Of a stretch of 64,000 bases of DNA, positions 14,090 through 24,274 are shown piece by piece. Position numbers and translations under genes: made by a program. This stretch comes from Ptiloglossa arizonensis (lineage: Eukaryota > Arthropoda > Insecta > Hymenoptera > Colletidae), in the NCBI RefSeq assembly GCF_051014685.1, contig NW_027478389.1, positions 1-64,000 on the forward strand. Reading direction: 5' to 3'. Within the stretch, counting starts at the first letter, position 1. The number at the start of each line of letters is the position of its first letter. The notes under the pieces are model-generated. The model made no database searches, had not been told where the DNA came from, and worked only from the letters and a program-made list of their open reading frames with translations.

Positions 14090-17000
14090 ATTCCTGCTGA
14101 GTCTGAAAGTAGAAACTCGCCAGATTACAACGGTTTGTGTATTTTTTCTCTAGGCCATTCTGGTTAAGCGATTGGAGCAGCAGAAGTGCGAAAAATTTGT
14201 TACCTTCTCAACTATTTCTTAGCTTCAAAGTCCCATATCTCGCTAACGGATTGACCAAACCCAAAAATTCCTGCAGCGTCTGAACGTAGAAACTCGCCCG
14301 ATTACAACGGTATGTGTATTTTTTCCCCAGGCCATTCTGGTTAAGCGTTTGGAGCAGCAGAATTGCGAAAAATTTGTCGCCTTCCCAACCATTTCTCAGC
14401 TTCAAACTCCCATATCTCGCGAACGGATTGACCTTACCCAAAAATTCCTATTAGGTCTGAAAGTAGAAACTCGTCCGGTTACAACGGTATGTGAATTTTT
14501 TCCCTAGGCTATTCTGGTTAAGCGTTTGGAGCAGCAGAAGTGCGAAATATTAGTTGCCTTCTCAACCATTTCTTAGCTTCAAACTCCCATATCTCGCGAA
14601 CGGATTGACCTAACCCAAAAATAAATATTGCATCTGAAAGTAGAAACTCGCCCGATTACAACGGTATGTGTATTTTTTCCCTAGGCCATTCTGGTTAAGT
14701 GTTTGGAGCAACAGAAGTGCGAAAAATTTGTTGCCTTCTCAACGATTTCTTAGCTTCAAACTCCCATATCTCCCGAACGGAATGACCTAACCCAAAAATT
14801 CCTATTGGCTCTGAAAGTAGAAACTCGTCCGGTTACACATGCATGTGTATTTTTTTCCCTAGGCCATTCTAGTTAAGCGTTTGGAGCAGCAGAAATGCGA
14901 AATATTTATTGCCTTCTCAACCATTTCTTGGCTTCAAACTCCCATATCTCGCGAACAGATTGACCTAACCCAAAAATTCCTGCAGCGTCTGAACGTAGAA
15001 ACTCGCCCGATTACAACGGTATGCGTATTTCTTCCCCAGGCGAATCTGGTTAAGCGTTTGGACCAGCAGAATTGCGAAATATTTGTTGCCTTCTCAACCA
15101 TTTCTTGGCTTCAAACTCCCATATCTCGCGAACAGATTGACCTAACCCAAAAATTCCTGTAGCGTCTGAACGTAGAAACTCGCCCGATTACAACGGTATG
15201 TGTATTTTTTCCCCAGGCCATTCTGGTTAAGCGTTTGGAGCAGCAGAAGTGCGAAAAATTTGTCGCCTTCCCAACCATTTCTTAGCTTCAAACTCCCATA
15301 TCTCGCGAACGGATTGACCTAACCCAAAAATACCTATTGCATCTGAAAGTAGAAACTCGCCCGATTACAACGGTATGTGTATTTTTTCCCTAGGCCATTC
15401 TGGTTAAGTGTTTGGAGCAACAGAAGTGCGAAAAATTAGTTGCCTTCTCAACCATTTCTTAGCTTCAAACTCCCATATCTCGCGAACGGATTGACCTAAA
15501 CCAAAAATTCCTATTGCCTCTGAAAGTAGAAACTCGTCCGGTTACAACGGTGTGTATATTTTTTCCCTAGGCCATTCTGGTTAAGCGTTTGGAGCAGCAG
15601 AAATGCGAAACATTTGTTGCCTTCTGAACCATTTCTTGGCTTCAAACTCCCATATCTCGCGAACGGATTGACAAAACCCAAAAATTCCTGCTGAGTCTGA
15701 AAGTAGAAACTCGCCAGATTACAACGGTTTGTGTATTTTTTCTCTAGGCCATTCTGGTTAAGCGATTGGAGCAGCAGAAGTGCGAAAAATTTGTTACCTT
15801 CTCAACTATTTCTTAGCTTCAAAGTCCCATATCTCGCGAACGGATTGACCAAACCCAAAAATTCGTCAAGCGTCTGAACATAGAAACTCGCCCGATTACA
15901 ACGGTATGTGTATTTTTTCCCCAGGCCATTCTGGTTAAGCGTTTGGAGCAGCAGAATTGCGAAAAATTTGTCGCCTTTCCAACCATTTCTCAGCTTCAAA
16001 CTCCCATATCTCGCGAACGGATTGACCAAACCAAAAATTCCTTTTGCATCTGAAAGTAGAGACTCGCCCGATTACAACGGTTCGTGTGTTTCCCCCCTAG
16101 GCCATTCTGGTTAAGCGACTGGAGCAGCAGAAGTGCAAAAAATTTGTTGTCTTGTCAACCATTTCTTAGCTTCAAAGTCCCATATCTCGCGAACGGATTG
16201 ACCAAACACAGAAATTCCTGCTGCGTCTGAAAGTAGAAACCCGCTCGATTACAAAGGTATGTGTATTTTTTCCCTGGGCCATTCTGGTTAAGCGTTAGGA
16301 GCAACAGAAGTGCGAAAAATTTGTTGCCTTCTCAACCATTTCTTAGCTTCAAACTCCCATATCTCGCGAACGGATTGACCAAACCCAAAAATTCCTATTG
16401 CATCTGAAAGTAGAAACTCGCCCGATTACAACGGTATGTGTATTTTATCCCTAGGCCATTCTAGTTAAGCGTTTGGAGCAGCAGAACTGCGAAATATTTG
16501 TTGCCTTCTCAACCATTTCTTGGCTTCAAACTCCCATATCTCGCGAACAGATTGACCTAACCCAAAAATTCCTGCAGCGTCTGAACGTAGAAACTCGTCC
16601 GGTTAAAAAGGCATGTGTATTTTTTTCCCTAGGCCATTCTAGTTAAGCGTTTGGAGCAGCAGAAGTGCGAAATATTTGTTGCCTTCTGAACCATTTCTTG
16701 GCTTCAAACTCCCATATCTCGCGAACGGATTGACAAAACCCAAAAATTTCTGCGGCGTCTGAAAGTAGAAACTCGCCCGATTACAACGGTTTGTGTATTT
16801 TTTCTCTAGGCCATTCTGGTTACGCGATTGGAGCAGCAGAAGTGCGAAATATTTGTTGTCTTGTCAACCATTTCTTAGCTTCAAGGTCCCATATCTCGCG
16901 AACAGATTGACCTAACCCAAAAATTCCTGCAGCGTCTGAACGTAGAATCTCGCCCGATTACAACGGTATGCGTATTTTTTCCCCAGGAGATTCTGGTTAA

Positions 17001-18250
17001 GCGTTTGGAGCAGCAGAATTGCGAAAAATTTGACGCCTTCTCAACCATTTCTCAGCTTCAAACTCCCATATCTCGCGAACGGATTGACCTTACCCAAAAA
17101 TTCCTATTAGGTCTGAAAGTAGAAACTCGTCCGGTTACAACGGTATGTGAATTTTTTCCCTAGGCTATTCTGGTTAAGCGTTTGGAGCAGCAGAAGTGCG
17201 AAATATTAGTTGCCTTCTCAACCATTTCTTAGCTTCAAACTCCCATATCTCGCGAACGGATTGACCTAACCCAAAAATAAATATTGCATCTGAAAGTAGA
17301 AACCCGCCCGATTACAACGGTATGTGTATTTTTTCCCTAGGCCATTCTGGTTAAGTGTTTGGAGCAACAGAAGTGCGAAAAATTTGTTGCCTTCTCAACG
17401 ATTTCTTAGCTTCAAACTCCCATATCTCCCGAACGGAATGACCTAACCCAAAAATTCCTATTGGCTCTGAAAGTAGAAACTCGTCCGGTTACACAGGCAT
17501 GTGTATTTTTTTCCCTAGGTCATTCTAGTTAAGCGTTTGGAGCAGCAGAAATGCGAAATATTTGTTGCCTTCTCAACCATTTCTTGGCTTCAAACTCCCA
17601 TATCTCGCGAACAGATTGACCTAACCCAAAAATTCCTGCAGCGTCTGAACGTAGAAACTCGCCCGATTACAACGGTATGCGTATTTCTTCCCCAGGCGAA
17701 TCTGGTTAAGCGTTTGGACCAGCAGAATTGCGAAATATTTGTTGCCTTCTCAACCATTTCTTGGCTTCAAACTCCCATATCTCGCGAACAGATTGACCTA
17801 ACCCAAAAATTCCTGCAGCGTCTGAACGTAGAAACTCGCCCGATTACAACGGTATGTGTATTTTTTCCCCAGGCCATTCTGGTTAAGCGTTTGGAGCAGC
17901 AGAAGTGCGAAAAATTTGTCGCCTTCCCAACCATTTCTTAGCTTCAAACTCCCATATCTCGCGAACGGATTGACCTAACCCAAAAATACCTATTGCATCT
18001 GAAAGTAGAAACTCGCCCGATTACAACGGTATGTGTATTTTTTCCCTAGGCCATTCTGGTTAAGTGTTTGGAGCAACAGAAGTGCGAAAAATTTGTTGCC
18101 TTCTCAACGATTTCTTAGCTTCAAACTCCCATATCTCCCGAACGGAATGACCTAACCCAAAAATTCCTATTGGCTCTGAAAGTAGAAACTCGTCCGGTTA
18201 CACAGGCATGTGTATTTTTTTCCCTAGGTCATTCTAGTTAAGCGTTTGGA
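14090..18250 (+). repeat. Clean satellite, mosaic of blocks shared with 25.9-40.6 kb
   Basis: Error-type indels stop here. The stretch reads as joined pieces of other parts of the window. About 14.46-15.95 kb matches 36.06-37.55 kb at offset 21,603. About 15.70-16.41 kb matches 25.97-26.68 kb at offset 10,267, including the rare GTGTGTTTCCCCCC. About 16.415-17.55 kb matches 39.436-40.57 kb at offset 23,021, including the private CCGGTTAAAAAGGCATG. About 17.54-18.0 kb matches 38.43-38.9 kb. Matches are near-perfect inside blocks and fail abruptly at their ends, as expected from repeated unequal exchange or conversion. Confidence 0.8.
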
Positions 18251-20280
18251 GCAGCAGAAATGCGAAATATTTGTTGCCCTCACAATCATTTCTTGGCTTC
18301 AAACTACCATATCTCGCGTCGGATTGACCTAACCCAAAAATCCCTATTGCATCTGAAAGTAGAATCTCGCCCGATTACAACGGTATGTGTATTTTCTCCC
18401 TAGGCCATTCTGGTTAAGCGATTGGAGCAGCAGAAGTGCGAAAAATTTGTTACCTTCTCAACCATTTCTTAGCTTCAAACTCCCGTGTCTCGCGAACGGA
18501 TTGACCTAACCCAAAATTCCTATTGCGTCTGAAAGTAGAAACTCGTCGGGTTACAACTCTATGTGTATTTTTTCCCTTGGCCATTCTGGTTAAGCGGTTG
18601 GAGCAGCAGAAGTGCGAAAAATTTGTTACCTTCTCAACCATTTCTCAGCTTTAAACTCCCATATCTCGCGAACGGATTGACCTAACCCAAAAATTCCTTT
18701 TGCATCTGAAAGTAGAAACTCGCCCGATTACAACGGTACGTGTATTTTCCCCCTAGGCCATTCTGGTTAAGCGACGGGAGCAGCAGAAGTGCAAAAAATT
18801 TGATGTCTTGACAACCATTTCTTAGCTTCAAAGTCCCATATCTCGCGAACGGATTGACGAAACACAGAAATTCCTGCTGCGTCTGAAAGTAGAAACTCGC
18901 TCGATTACAACGGTATGTGTATTTTTTCCCTAGGCCATTCTGGTTAAGCGTTTGGAGCTACAGAAGTGCCAAAAATTTGTTACCTTCTCAACCATTTCTT
19001 AGCTTCAAACTCCCGTGTCTCGCGAACGGATTGACCTAACCCAAAAATTCCTATTGCGTCTGAAAGTAGAAACTCGTCGGGTTACAACTCTATGTGTATT
19101 TTTTCCCTTGGCCATTCTGGTTAAGCGGTTGGAGCAACAGAAGTGCGAAAAATTTGTTACCTTCTCAACCATTTCTCAGCTTTAAACTCCCACATCTCGC
19201 GAACGGATTGACCTAACCCAAAAATCCCTATTGCATCTGAAAGTAGAATCTCGCCCGATTACAACGGTATGTGTATTTTCTCCCTAGGCCATTCTGGTTA
19301 AGCGATTGGAGCAGCAGAAGTGCGAAATATTTGTTGCCTTCTCAATCATTTCTTAGGTTCAAACTCCCATATCTCGCGAACGGATTGACCTAACCCAAAA
19401 ATTCCTTTTGCATCTGAAAGTAGAAACTCGCCCGATTACAACGGTATGTGTATTTTTTTCCGCAGGCGATTCTGGTTAAGCGTTTGGAGCAGCAGAAGTG
19501 CGAAAAATTTGTCGCCTTCTCAACCATTTCTTAGCTTCAAACTCCCATATCTCGCGAACGGATTGACCAAACCCAAAAATTCCTATTGCATCTGAAAGTA
19601 GAAACTCGCCCGATTACAACGGTATGTGTATTTTTTTCCCAAGGCCATCCTGGTTAAGCGTTTGGAGCAGCAGAATTGCGAAAAATTTGTCGCCCTCTCA
19701 CCCATTTCTCAGCTTCAAACTCCCATATCTCGCGAACGGATTGACCAAACCCAAAAATTCCTATTGCATCTGAAAGTAGAAACTCGTCCGGTTACAACGG
19801 TATGTATATTTTTTCCCTAGGCCATTCTGGTTAAGCGTTTGGAGCAGCAGAATTGCGAAACATTTGTTGCCTTCTGAACCATTTCTTGGCTTCAAACTCC
19901 CATATCTCGCGAACGGATTGACAAAACCCAAAAATTCCTGCTGAGTCTGAAAGTAGAAACTCGTCCGATTACAACGGTATGTGTATTTTTTCCCTAGGCC
20001 ATTCTGGTTAAGCGTTTGAAGCAGCAGAAGTGCGTAATATTTGTTGCCTTCTCAACCATTTCTTTGCTTCAAACTCCCATATGTCGCGAACGGATTGACC
20101 TAACCCAAAAATTCCTGCAGCGTCTAACGTAAAAATTCGCACCGATTACAACGGTATGTGTATTTTTTCCCTAGGCCATTCTGGTTAAGCGTTTGGAGCA
20201 GCAGAGTTGCGAAAAATTTGTTGTCTTCTCAACCATTTCTTAGCTTGAAACTCCCATATGTCGCGAACGGATTGACCTAA
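18250..20280 (+). repeat. Clean satellite, less duplicated stretch
   Basis: These are ordinary 177-bp monomers with few long matches elsewhere in the window. Local features are a 530-bp (three-monomer) spaced pair of monomers with CCCGTGTCTCGCGAAC (18,482 and 19,012), and a CGCGTCGG variant near 18,317 that recurs near 22,034. No gene or insertion is seen. It separates the mosaic block on the left from the long collinear segment beginning near 20.28 kb. Confidence 0.75.
18481..19027 (-). other. CENP-B-box-like motifs, 18.5-19.0 kb (2 sites)
   Basis: The plus-strand CCCG of each site is at 18,482 and 19,012. Here the minus-strand sequence is GTTCGCGAGACACGGGA, which keeps all nine fixed positions of the box core despite a different base in a variable position. 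Spacing is 530 bp, three monomers. Confidence 0.6.
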
Positions 20281-20834
20281 CCCAAAAATTCGTATTGCAT
20301 TTGAAAGTAGAAACTAGCCGACTACAACGGTATGTGTATTTTTCCCCTAGGCCATTCTGGTTAAGCGACTGGAGCAGTAGAAGTGCAAAAATTTGTTGCC
20401 TTCTCAACCATTTCATGGCTTCAAACTCCCATATCTCGCGAACAGATTTACATAACCCAAAAATTCCTGCTGTGTCTGAAAGTAGAAACTCGTCCCCTTA
20501 CAACGGTACGTGTATTTTTTCCCTAGGCCATTCTGGTTAAGCGTTTTGAGCAGCAGAAGTGCGAAATATTTGTTGCCTTCTCAACCATTTCTTGGCTTCA
20601 AACTCCCATATCTCGCGAACGGATTGACATAACCCAGAAATTCCTATTGCGTCTGAAAGTAGTAACTCGTCCCCTTACAACGGTATGTGTATTTTTTCCC
20701 TAGGCTATTCTGGTTAAGCGTTCGGAGCAGCAGAAGTGCGAAATATTTGTTGCCTTCTCAACCATTTCTTGGCTTCAAACTCCCATATCTCGCGTACAGA
20801 TTGACCTAACCCAAAAATTCCTGAGCGTCTGAAA

Positions 20835-22015
20835 GTAGAAACTCGCCCGATTACAACGGTATGTGTATTTTTTCCCTAGGCCATCCTGGTTAAGCGTTTG
20901 AAGCAGCAGAAGTGCGAAATATTTGTTGCCTTCTCAACCATTTCTTGGCTTCAAATTCCCATATGTCGCGAACGGATTGACCTAACCCAAAAATTCCTGC
21001 AGCGTCTGAACGTAAAAACTCGCCCGATTACAACGGTATGTGTATTTTTTCCCCAGGCCATTCTGGTTAAGCGTTTGGAGCAACAGAATTGCGAAAAAAA
21101 TTTGTTGCCTTCTCAATCATTTCTTAGCTTCATACACCCATATCTCGCGAACAGATTGACCTAACCCAAAAATTCCTATTGCATCTGAAAGTAGAAACTC
21201 GCCCGATTACAACGGTAGGTCTATTTTTTCCCTAGGCCATTCTGGTTAAGCGACTGGAGCAGCAGAAGTGCGAAAAATTTGTTGCCTTCTCAATCATTTC
21301 TTAGCTTCAAAGTCCCATATCTCGCGAACGGATTGACCTAACCCAAAAATTCCGTTTGCATCTGAAAGTAGAAACTCGCCCGATTACAACGGTATGTCTA
21401 TTTTTTCCCTAGGCCATTCTGGTTAAGCGTTTGGAGCAGCAGAAGTGCGAACTATTTGTTGCCTTCTCATCCATTTCTTGGCTTCAAACTCCCATATCTC
21501 GCGAACGGATTGACCTAACACAAAAATTACTGCTGCGTCTGAAAGTAGAAACTCGCCCGATTACAACGGTATGTGTATTTTTTCCCTAGGCCATTCTGGT
21601 TAAGCGTTTGAAGCAGCAGAAGTGCGAAATATTTGTTGCCTTCTCAACCATTTCATGGCTTCAAATTCCCATATGTCGCGAACGGATTGACCTAACCCAA
21701 AAATTCCTGCAGCGTCTGAACGTAAAAACTCGCCCGATTACAACGGTATGTGTATCTTTTCCCCAGGCCATTCTGGTTAAGCGTTTGGAGCAACAGAAGT
21801 GCGAAAAAAATTTGTTGCCTTCTCAATCATTTCTTAGCTTCAAACACCCATATCTCGCGAACGGATTGACCTAACCCAAAAATTCCTATTGCATCTGAAA
21901 GTAGAAACTCGCCCGATTACAACGGTATGTTTATTTTTTCCCTAGGCCATTCTGGTTAAGCGACTGGAGCAGCAGAAGTGCGAAAGATTTGTTGCCTTCT
22001 CAATCATTTCTTAGC
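20835..22015 (+). repeat. Four-monomer offset duplication (710 bp)
   Basis: About 20,835-21,305 repeats at about 21,545-22,015 with an offset of 710 bp, four monomers. Shared markers are TTTGAAGCAGCAG, ATTCCCATATGTCGCG, CGTAAAAACTCG and a lengthened A-run in GCGAAAAAAATTTG. Differences include CATCCTGG against CATTCTGG, and CTTCATACACCC against CTTCAAACACCC. The repeats are near-identical but separated by diverged monomers. Confidence 0.75.
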
Positions 22016-22140
22016 CTCAAACTCCCATATCTCGCGTCGGATTGACCTAACCCAAAAATCCCTATCGCATCTGAAAGTAGAATCTCGCCCGATTACAACG
22101 GTATGTGTATTTTTTCCCTAGGCCATTCTGGTTAAGCGAT

Positions 22141-24274
22141 TGGAGCAGCAGAAGTGCGAAAAATTTGTTACCTTCTCAACCATTTCTTAGCTTCAAACTC
22201 CCGTATCTCGCGAACGGATTGACCTAACCCAAAAATTCCTATTGCGTCTGAAAGTAGAAACTCGTCCGGTTACAACTGTATGTGTATTTTTTCCCTTGGC
22301 CATTCTGGTTAAGCGGTTGGAGCAGCAGAAGTGCGAAAAATTTGTTACCTTCTCAACCATTTCTTATCTCCAAACTCCCGTATCTCGCGAACGGATTGAC
22401 CTAACCCAAAAATTCCTATTGCGTCTGAAAGTAGAAACTCGTCCGGTTACAACGGTGTGTGTATTTTTTCCCTAGGCCATTCTGGTTAAGCGGTTGGAGC
22501 AGCAGAAGTGCGAAATATTTCTTGCCTTCTCAACCATTTCTTAGCTTCAAACTCCCACATCTCGCGAACGGATTGACCTAACCCAAAAATTCGTATTGCA
22601 TTTGAAATTATAAACTCGCCCGATTACAACGGTATGTGTATTTTTTCCCTAGGCCATTCTGGTTAAGCGATTGGAGCAGCAGAATTGCGAAATATTTGTT
22701 GCCTTCTCAACCATTTCTTGGCTTCGAACTCCCATATCTCGCGAACGGATTGACCCAACCCAAAAATTCCTTTTGCATCTGAAAGTAGAAACTCGCCCGA
22801 TTACACCGGTATGTGTATTTTTTCCCCAGGCCATTATGGTTAAGCGTTTGGAGCCGCAGAATTGCGAAAAATTTGTCTCCTTCTCAACCATTTCTCAGCT
22901 TCAAACTCCCATATCTCGCGAACGGATTGACCAAACCCAAAAATTCCTATTGCATCGGAAAGTAGAAGCTCGCCCGATTACAACGGTACGTGTATTTTCC
23001 CCCTAGGCCATTCTGGTTAAGCGACGGAGCAGCAGAATTGCGAAATATTTGTTGCCTTCTGAACCATTTCTTGGTTTCAAACTCCCATATCTCGCGAACG
23101 GATTGACAAAAACCAAAAATTCCTGCTGCGTCTGAAAGTAGAAACTCGCCCGATTACAACGGTTTGTGTATTTTTTCTCTAGGCCATTCTGGTTAAGCGA
23201 TTGGAGCAGCAGAAGTACGAAAAATTTGTTACCTTCTCAACTATTTCTTAGCTTCAAAGTCCCATATCTCGCTAACGGATTGACCAAACCCAAAAATTCC
23301 TGCAGCGACTGAACGTAGAAACTCGCCCGATTACAACGGTATGTGTATTTCCCCACTAGGCCATTCTGGTTAAGCGACTGGAGCAGCAGAAGTGCGAAAA
23401 ATTTGTTACCTTCTCAACCATTTCTTAGCTTCAAACTCCCGTATCTCGCGAACGGATTGACCTAACCCAAAAATTCCTATTGCGTCTGAAAGTAGAAACT
23501 CGTCCGGTTACAACTGTATGTGTATTTTTTCCCTTGGCCATTCTGGTTAAGCGGTTGGAGCAGCAGAAGTGCGAAAAATTTGTTACCTTCTCAACCATTC
23601 CTTATCTCCAAACTCCCGTATCTCGCGAACGGATTGACCTAACCCAAAAATTCCTATTGCGTCTGAAAGTAGAAACTCGTCCGGTTACAACGGTGTGTGT
23701 ATTTTTTCCCTAGGCCATTCTGGTTAAGCGGTTGGAGCAGCAGAAGTGCGAAATATTTCTTGCCTTCTCAACCATTTCTTAGCTTCAAACTCCCACATCT
23801 CGCGAACGGATTGACCTAACCCAAAAATTCGTATTGCATTTGAAATTATAAACTCGCCCGATTACAACGGTATGTGTATTTTTTCCCTAGGCCATTCTGG
23901 TTAAGCGATTGGAGCAGCAGAATTGCGAAATATTTGTTGCCTTCTCAACCATTTCTTGGCTTCGAACTCCCATATCTCGCGAACGGATTGACCCAACCCA
24001 AAAATTCCTTTTGCATCTGAAAGTAGAAACTCGCCCGATTACACCGGTATGTGTATTTTTTCCCCAGGCCATTCTGGTTAAGCGTTTGGAGCAGCAGAAT
24101 TGCGAAAAATTTGTCTCCTTCTCAACCATTTCTCAGCTTCAAACTCCCATATCTCGCGAACGGATTGACCAAACCCAAAAATTCCTATTGCATCGGAAAG
24201 TAGAAGCTCGCCCGATTACAACGGTACGTGTATTTTCCCCCTAGGCCATTCTGGTTAAGCGACGGAGCAGCAGA
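22141..24274 (+). repeat. Seven-monomer block duplication (1,238 bp offset)
   Basis: About 22,141-23,036 is repeated at 23,379-24,274. Both copies carry a distinctive run: TTATCTCCAAACTCCCG, then GGTGTGTGTATT, then a monomer with TTTGAAATTATAAACTCG, then CTTCGAACTCCC and TTACACCGGTATG. Only a few substitutions separate them, for example CATTTCTTATC against CATTCCTTATC, CCATTATGG against CCATTCTGG, and GAGCCGCAG against GAGCAGCAG. Both copies also appear, in noisy form, at about 1.9-2.8 and 3.1-3.8 kb, so the duplication is older than the split of those two segments. Confidence 0.8.
22199..23630 (-). other. CENP-B-box-like motifs, 22.2-23.6 kb (4 sites)
   Basis: Minus-strand GTTCGCGAGATACGGGA, with plus-strand CCCG at 22,200, 22,377, 23,438 and 23,615. 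It occurs as adjacent-monomer pairs in each copy of the seven-monomer duplication. All nine fixed positions of the mammalian CENP-B core are matched, and 12 of 17 positions of the fuller consensus YTTCGTTGGAARCGGGA. Protein binding is not shown. Confidence 0.65.

Larger units (their letters stand above)
1900..14090 (+). repeat. Satellite monomers with scattered 1-2 base indels
   Basis: Monomers are clearly recognisable but carry single-base losses and gains, often in short homopolymers (CCC to CC, AAAAA to AAAAAA) and also inside motifs such as CGAACGGATT. The indels fall at different places in each monomer and thin out from left to right. The last clear ones are near 14,036, 14,055 and 14,070. 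The array downstream contains almost none. This pattern resembles uncorrected long-read sequence, not biological divergence, which in a homogenised satellite is dominated by shared substitutions. No gene or non-satellite insert is present. Confidence 0.85.
1..14830 (+). repeat. Large segmental copy collinear with 20.28-38.4 kb
   Basis: Rare variants occur in the same order in this stretch and in 20.28-38.4 kb. Examples: CCATTATGG (2,563 and 22,842); CATTCCTTATCTCC (3,327 and 23,596); AGCCGCAAACACCC (4,041 and 24,488); GAGCTAACCC (4,976 and 25,405); CATATCTTGCG (about 9,611 and 29,460); CATACCTCGCG (about 10,854 and 30,700); AACTGGTCCGG (about 11,446 and 35,009). The offset is about 20.27 kb at the left. 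It changes by whole monomers at three places: one monomer missing near 3.77 kb, about three extra at 7.15-7.80 kb, and 21 fewer near 11.1 kb. It could be a second array segment, the other haplotype, or partly an assembly duplication. Confidence 0.85.

Noticed and set aside
17537..17941. 134-codon open frame, repeated at 30,992, 35,067, 36,484 and 38,432
   Set aside because: It is the satellite read in a frame that stays in phase every 177 bp. It starts at an internal TTG, differs between copies at the same sites as the DNA repeat, has no upstream signals and no recognisable domain.
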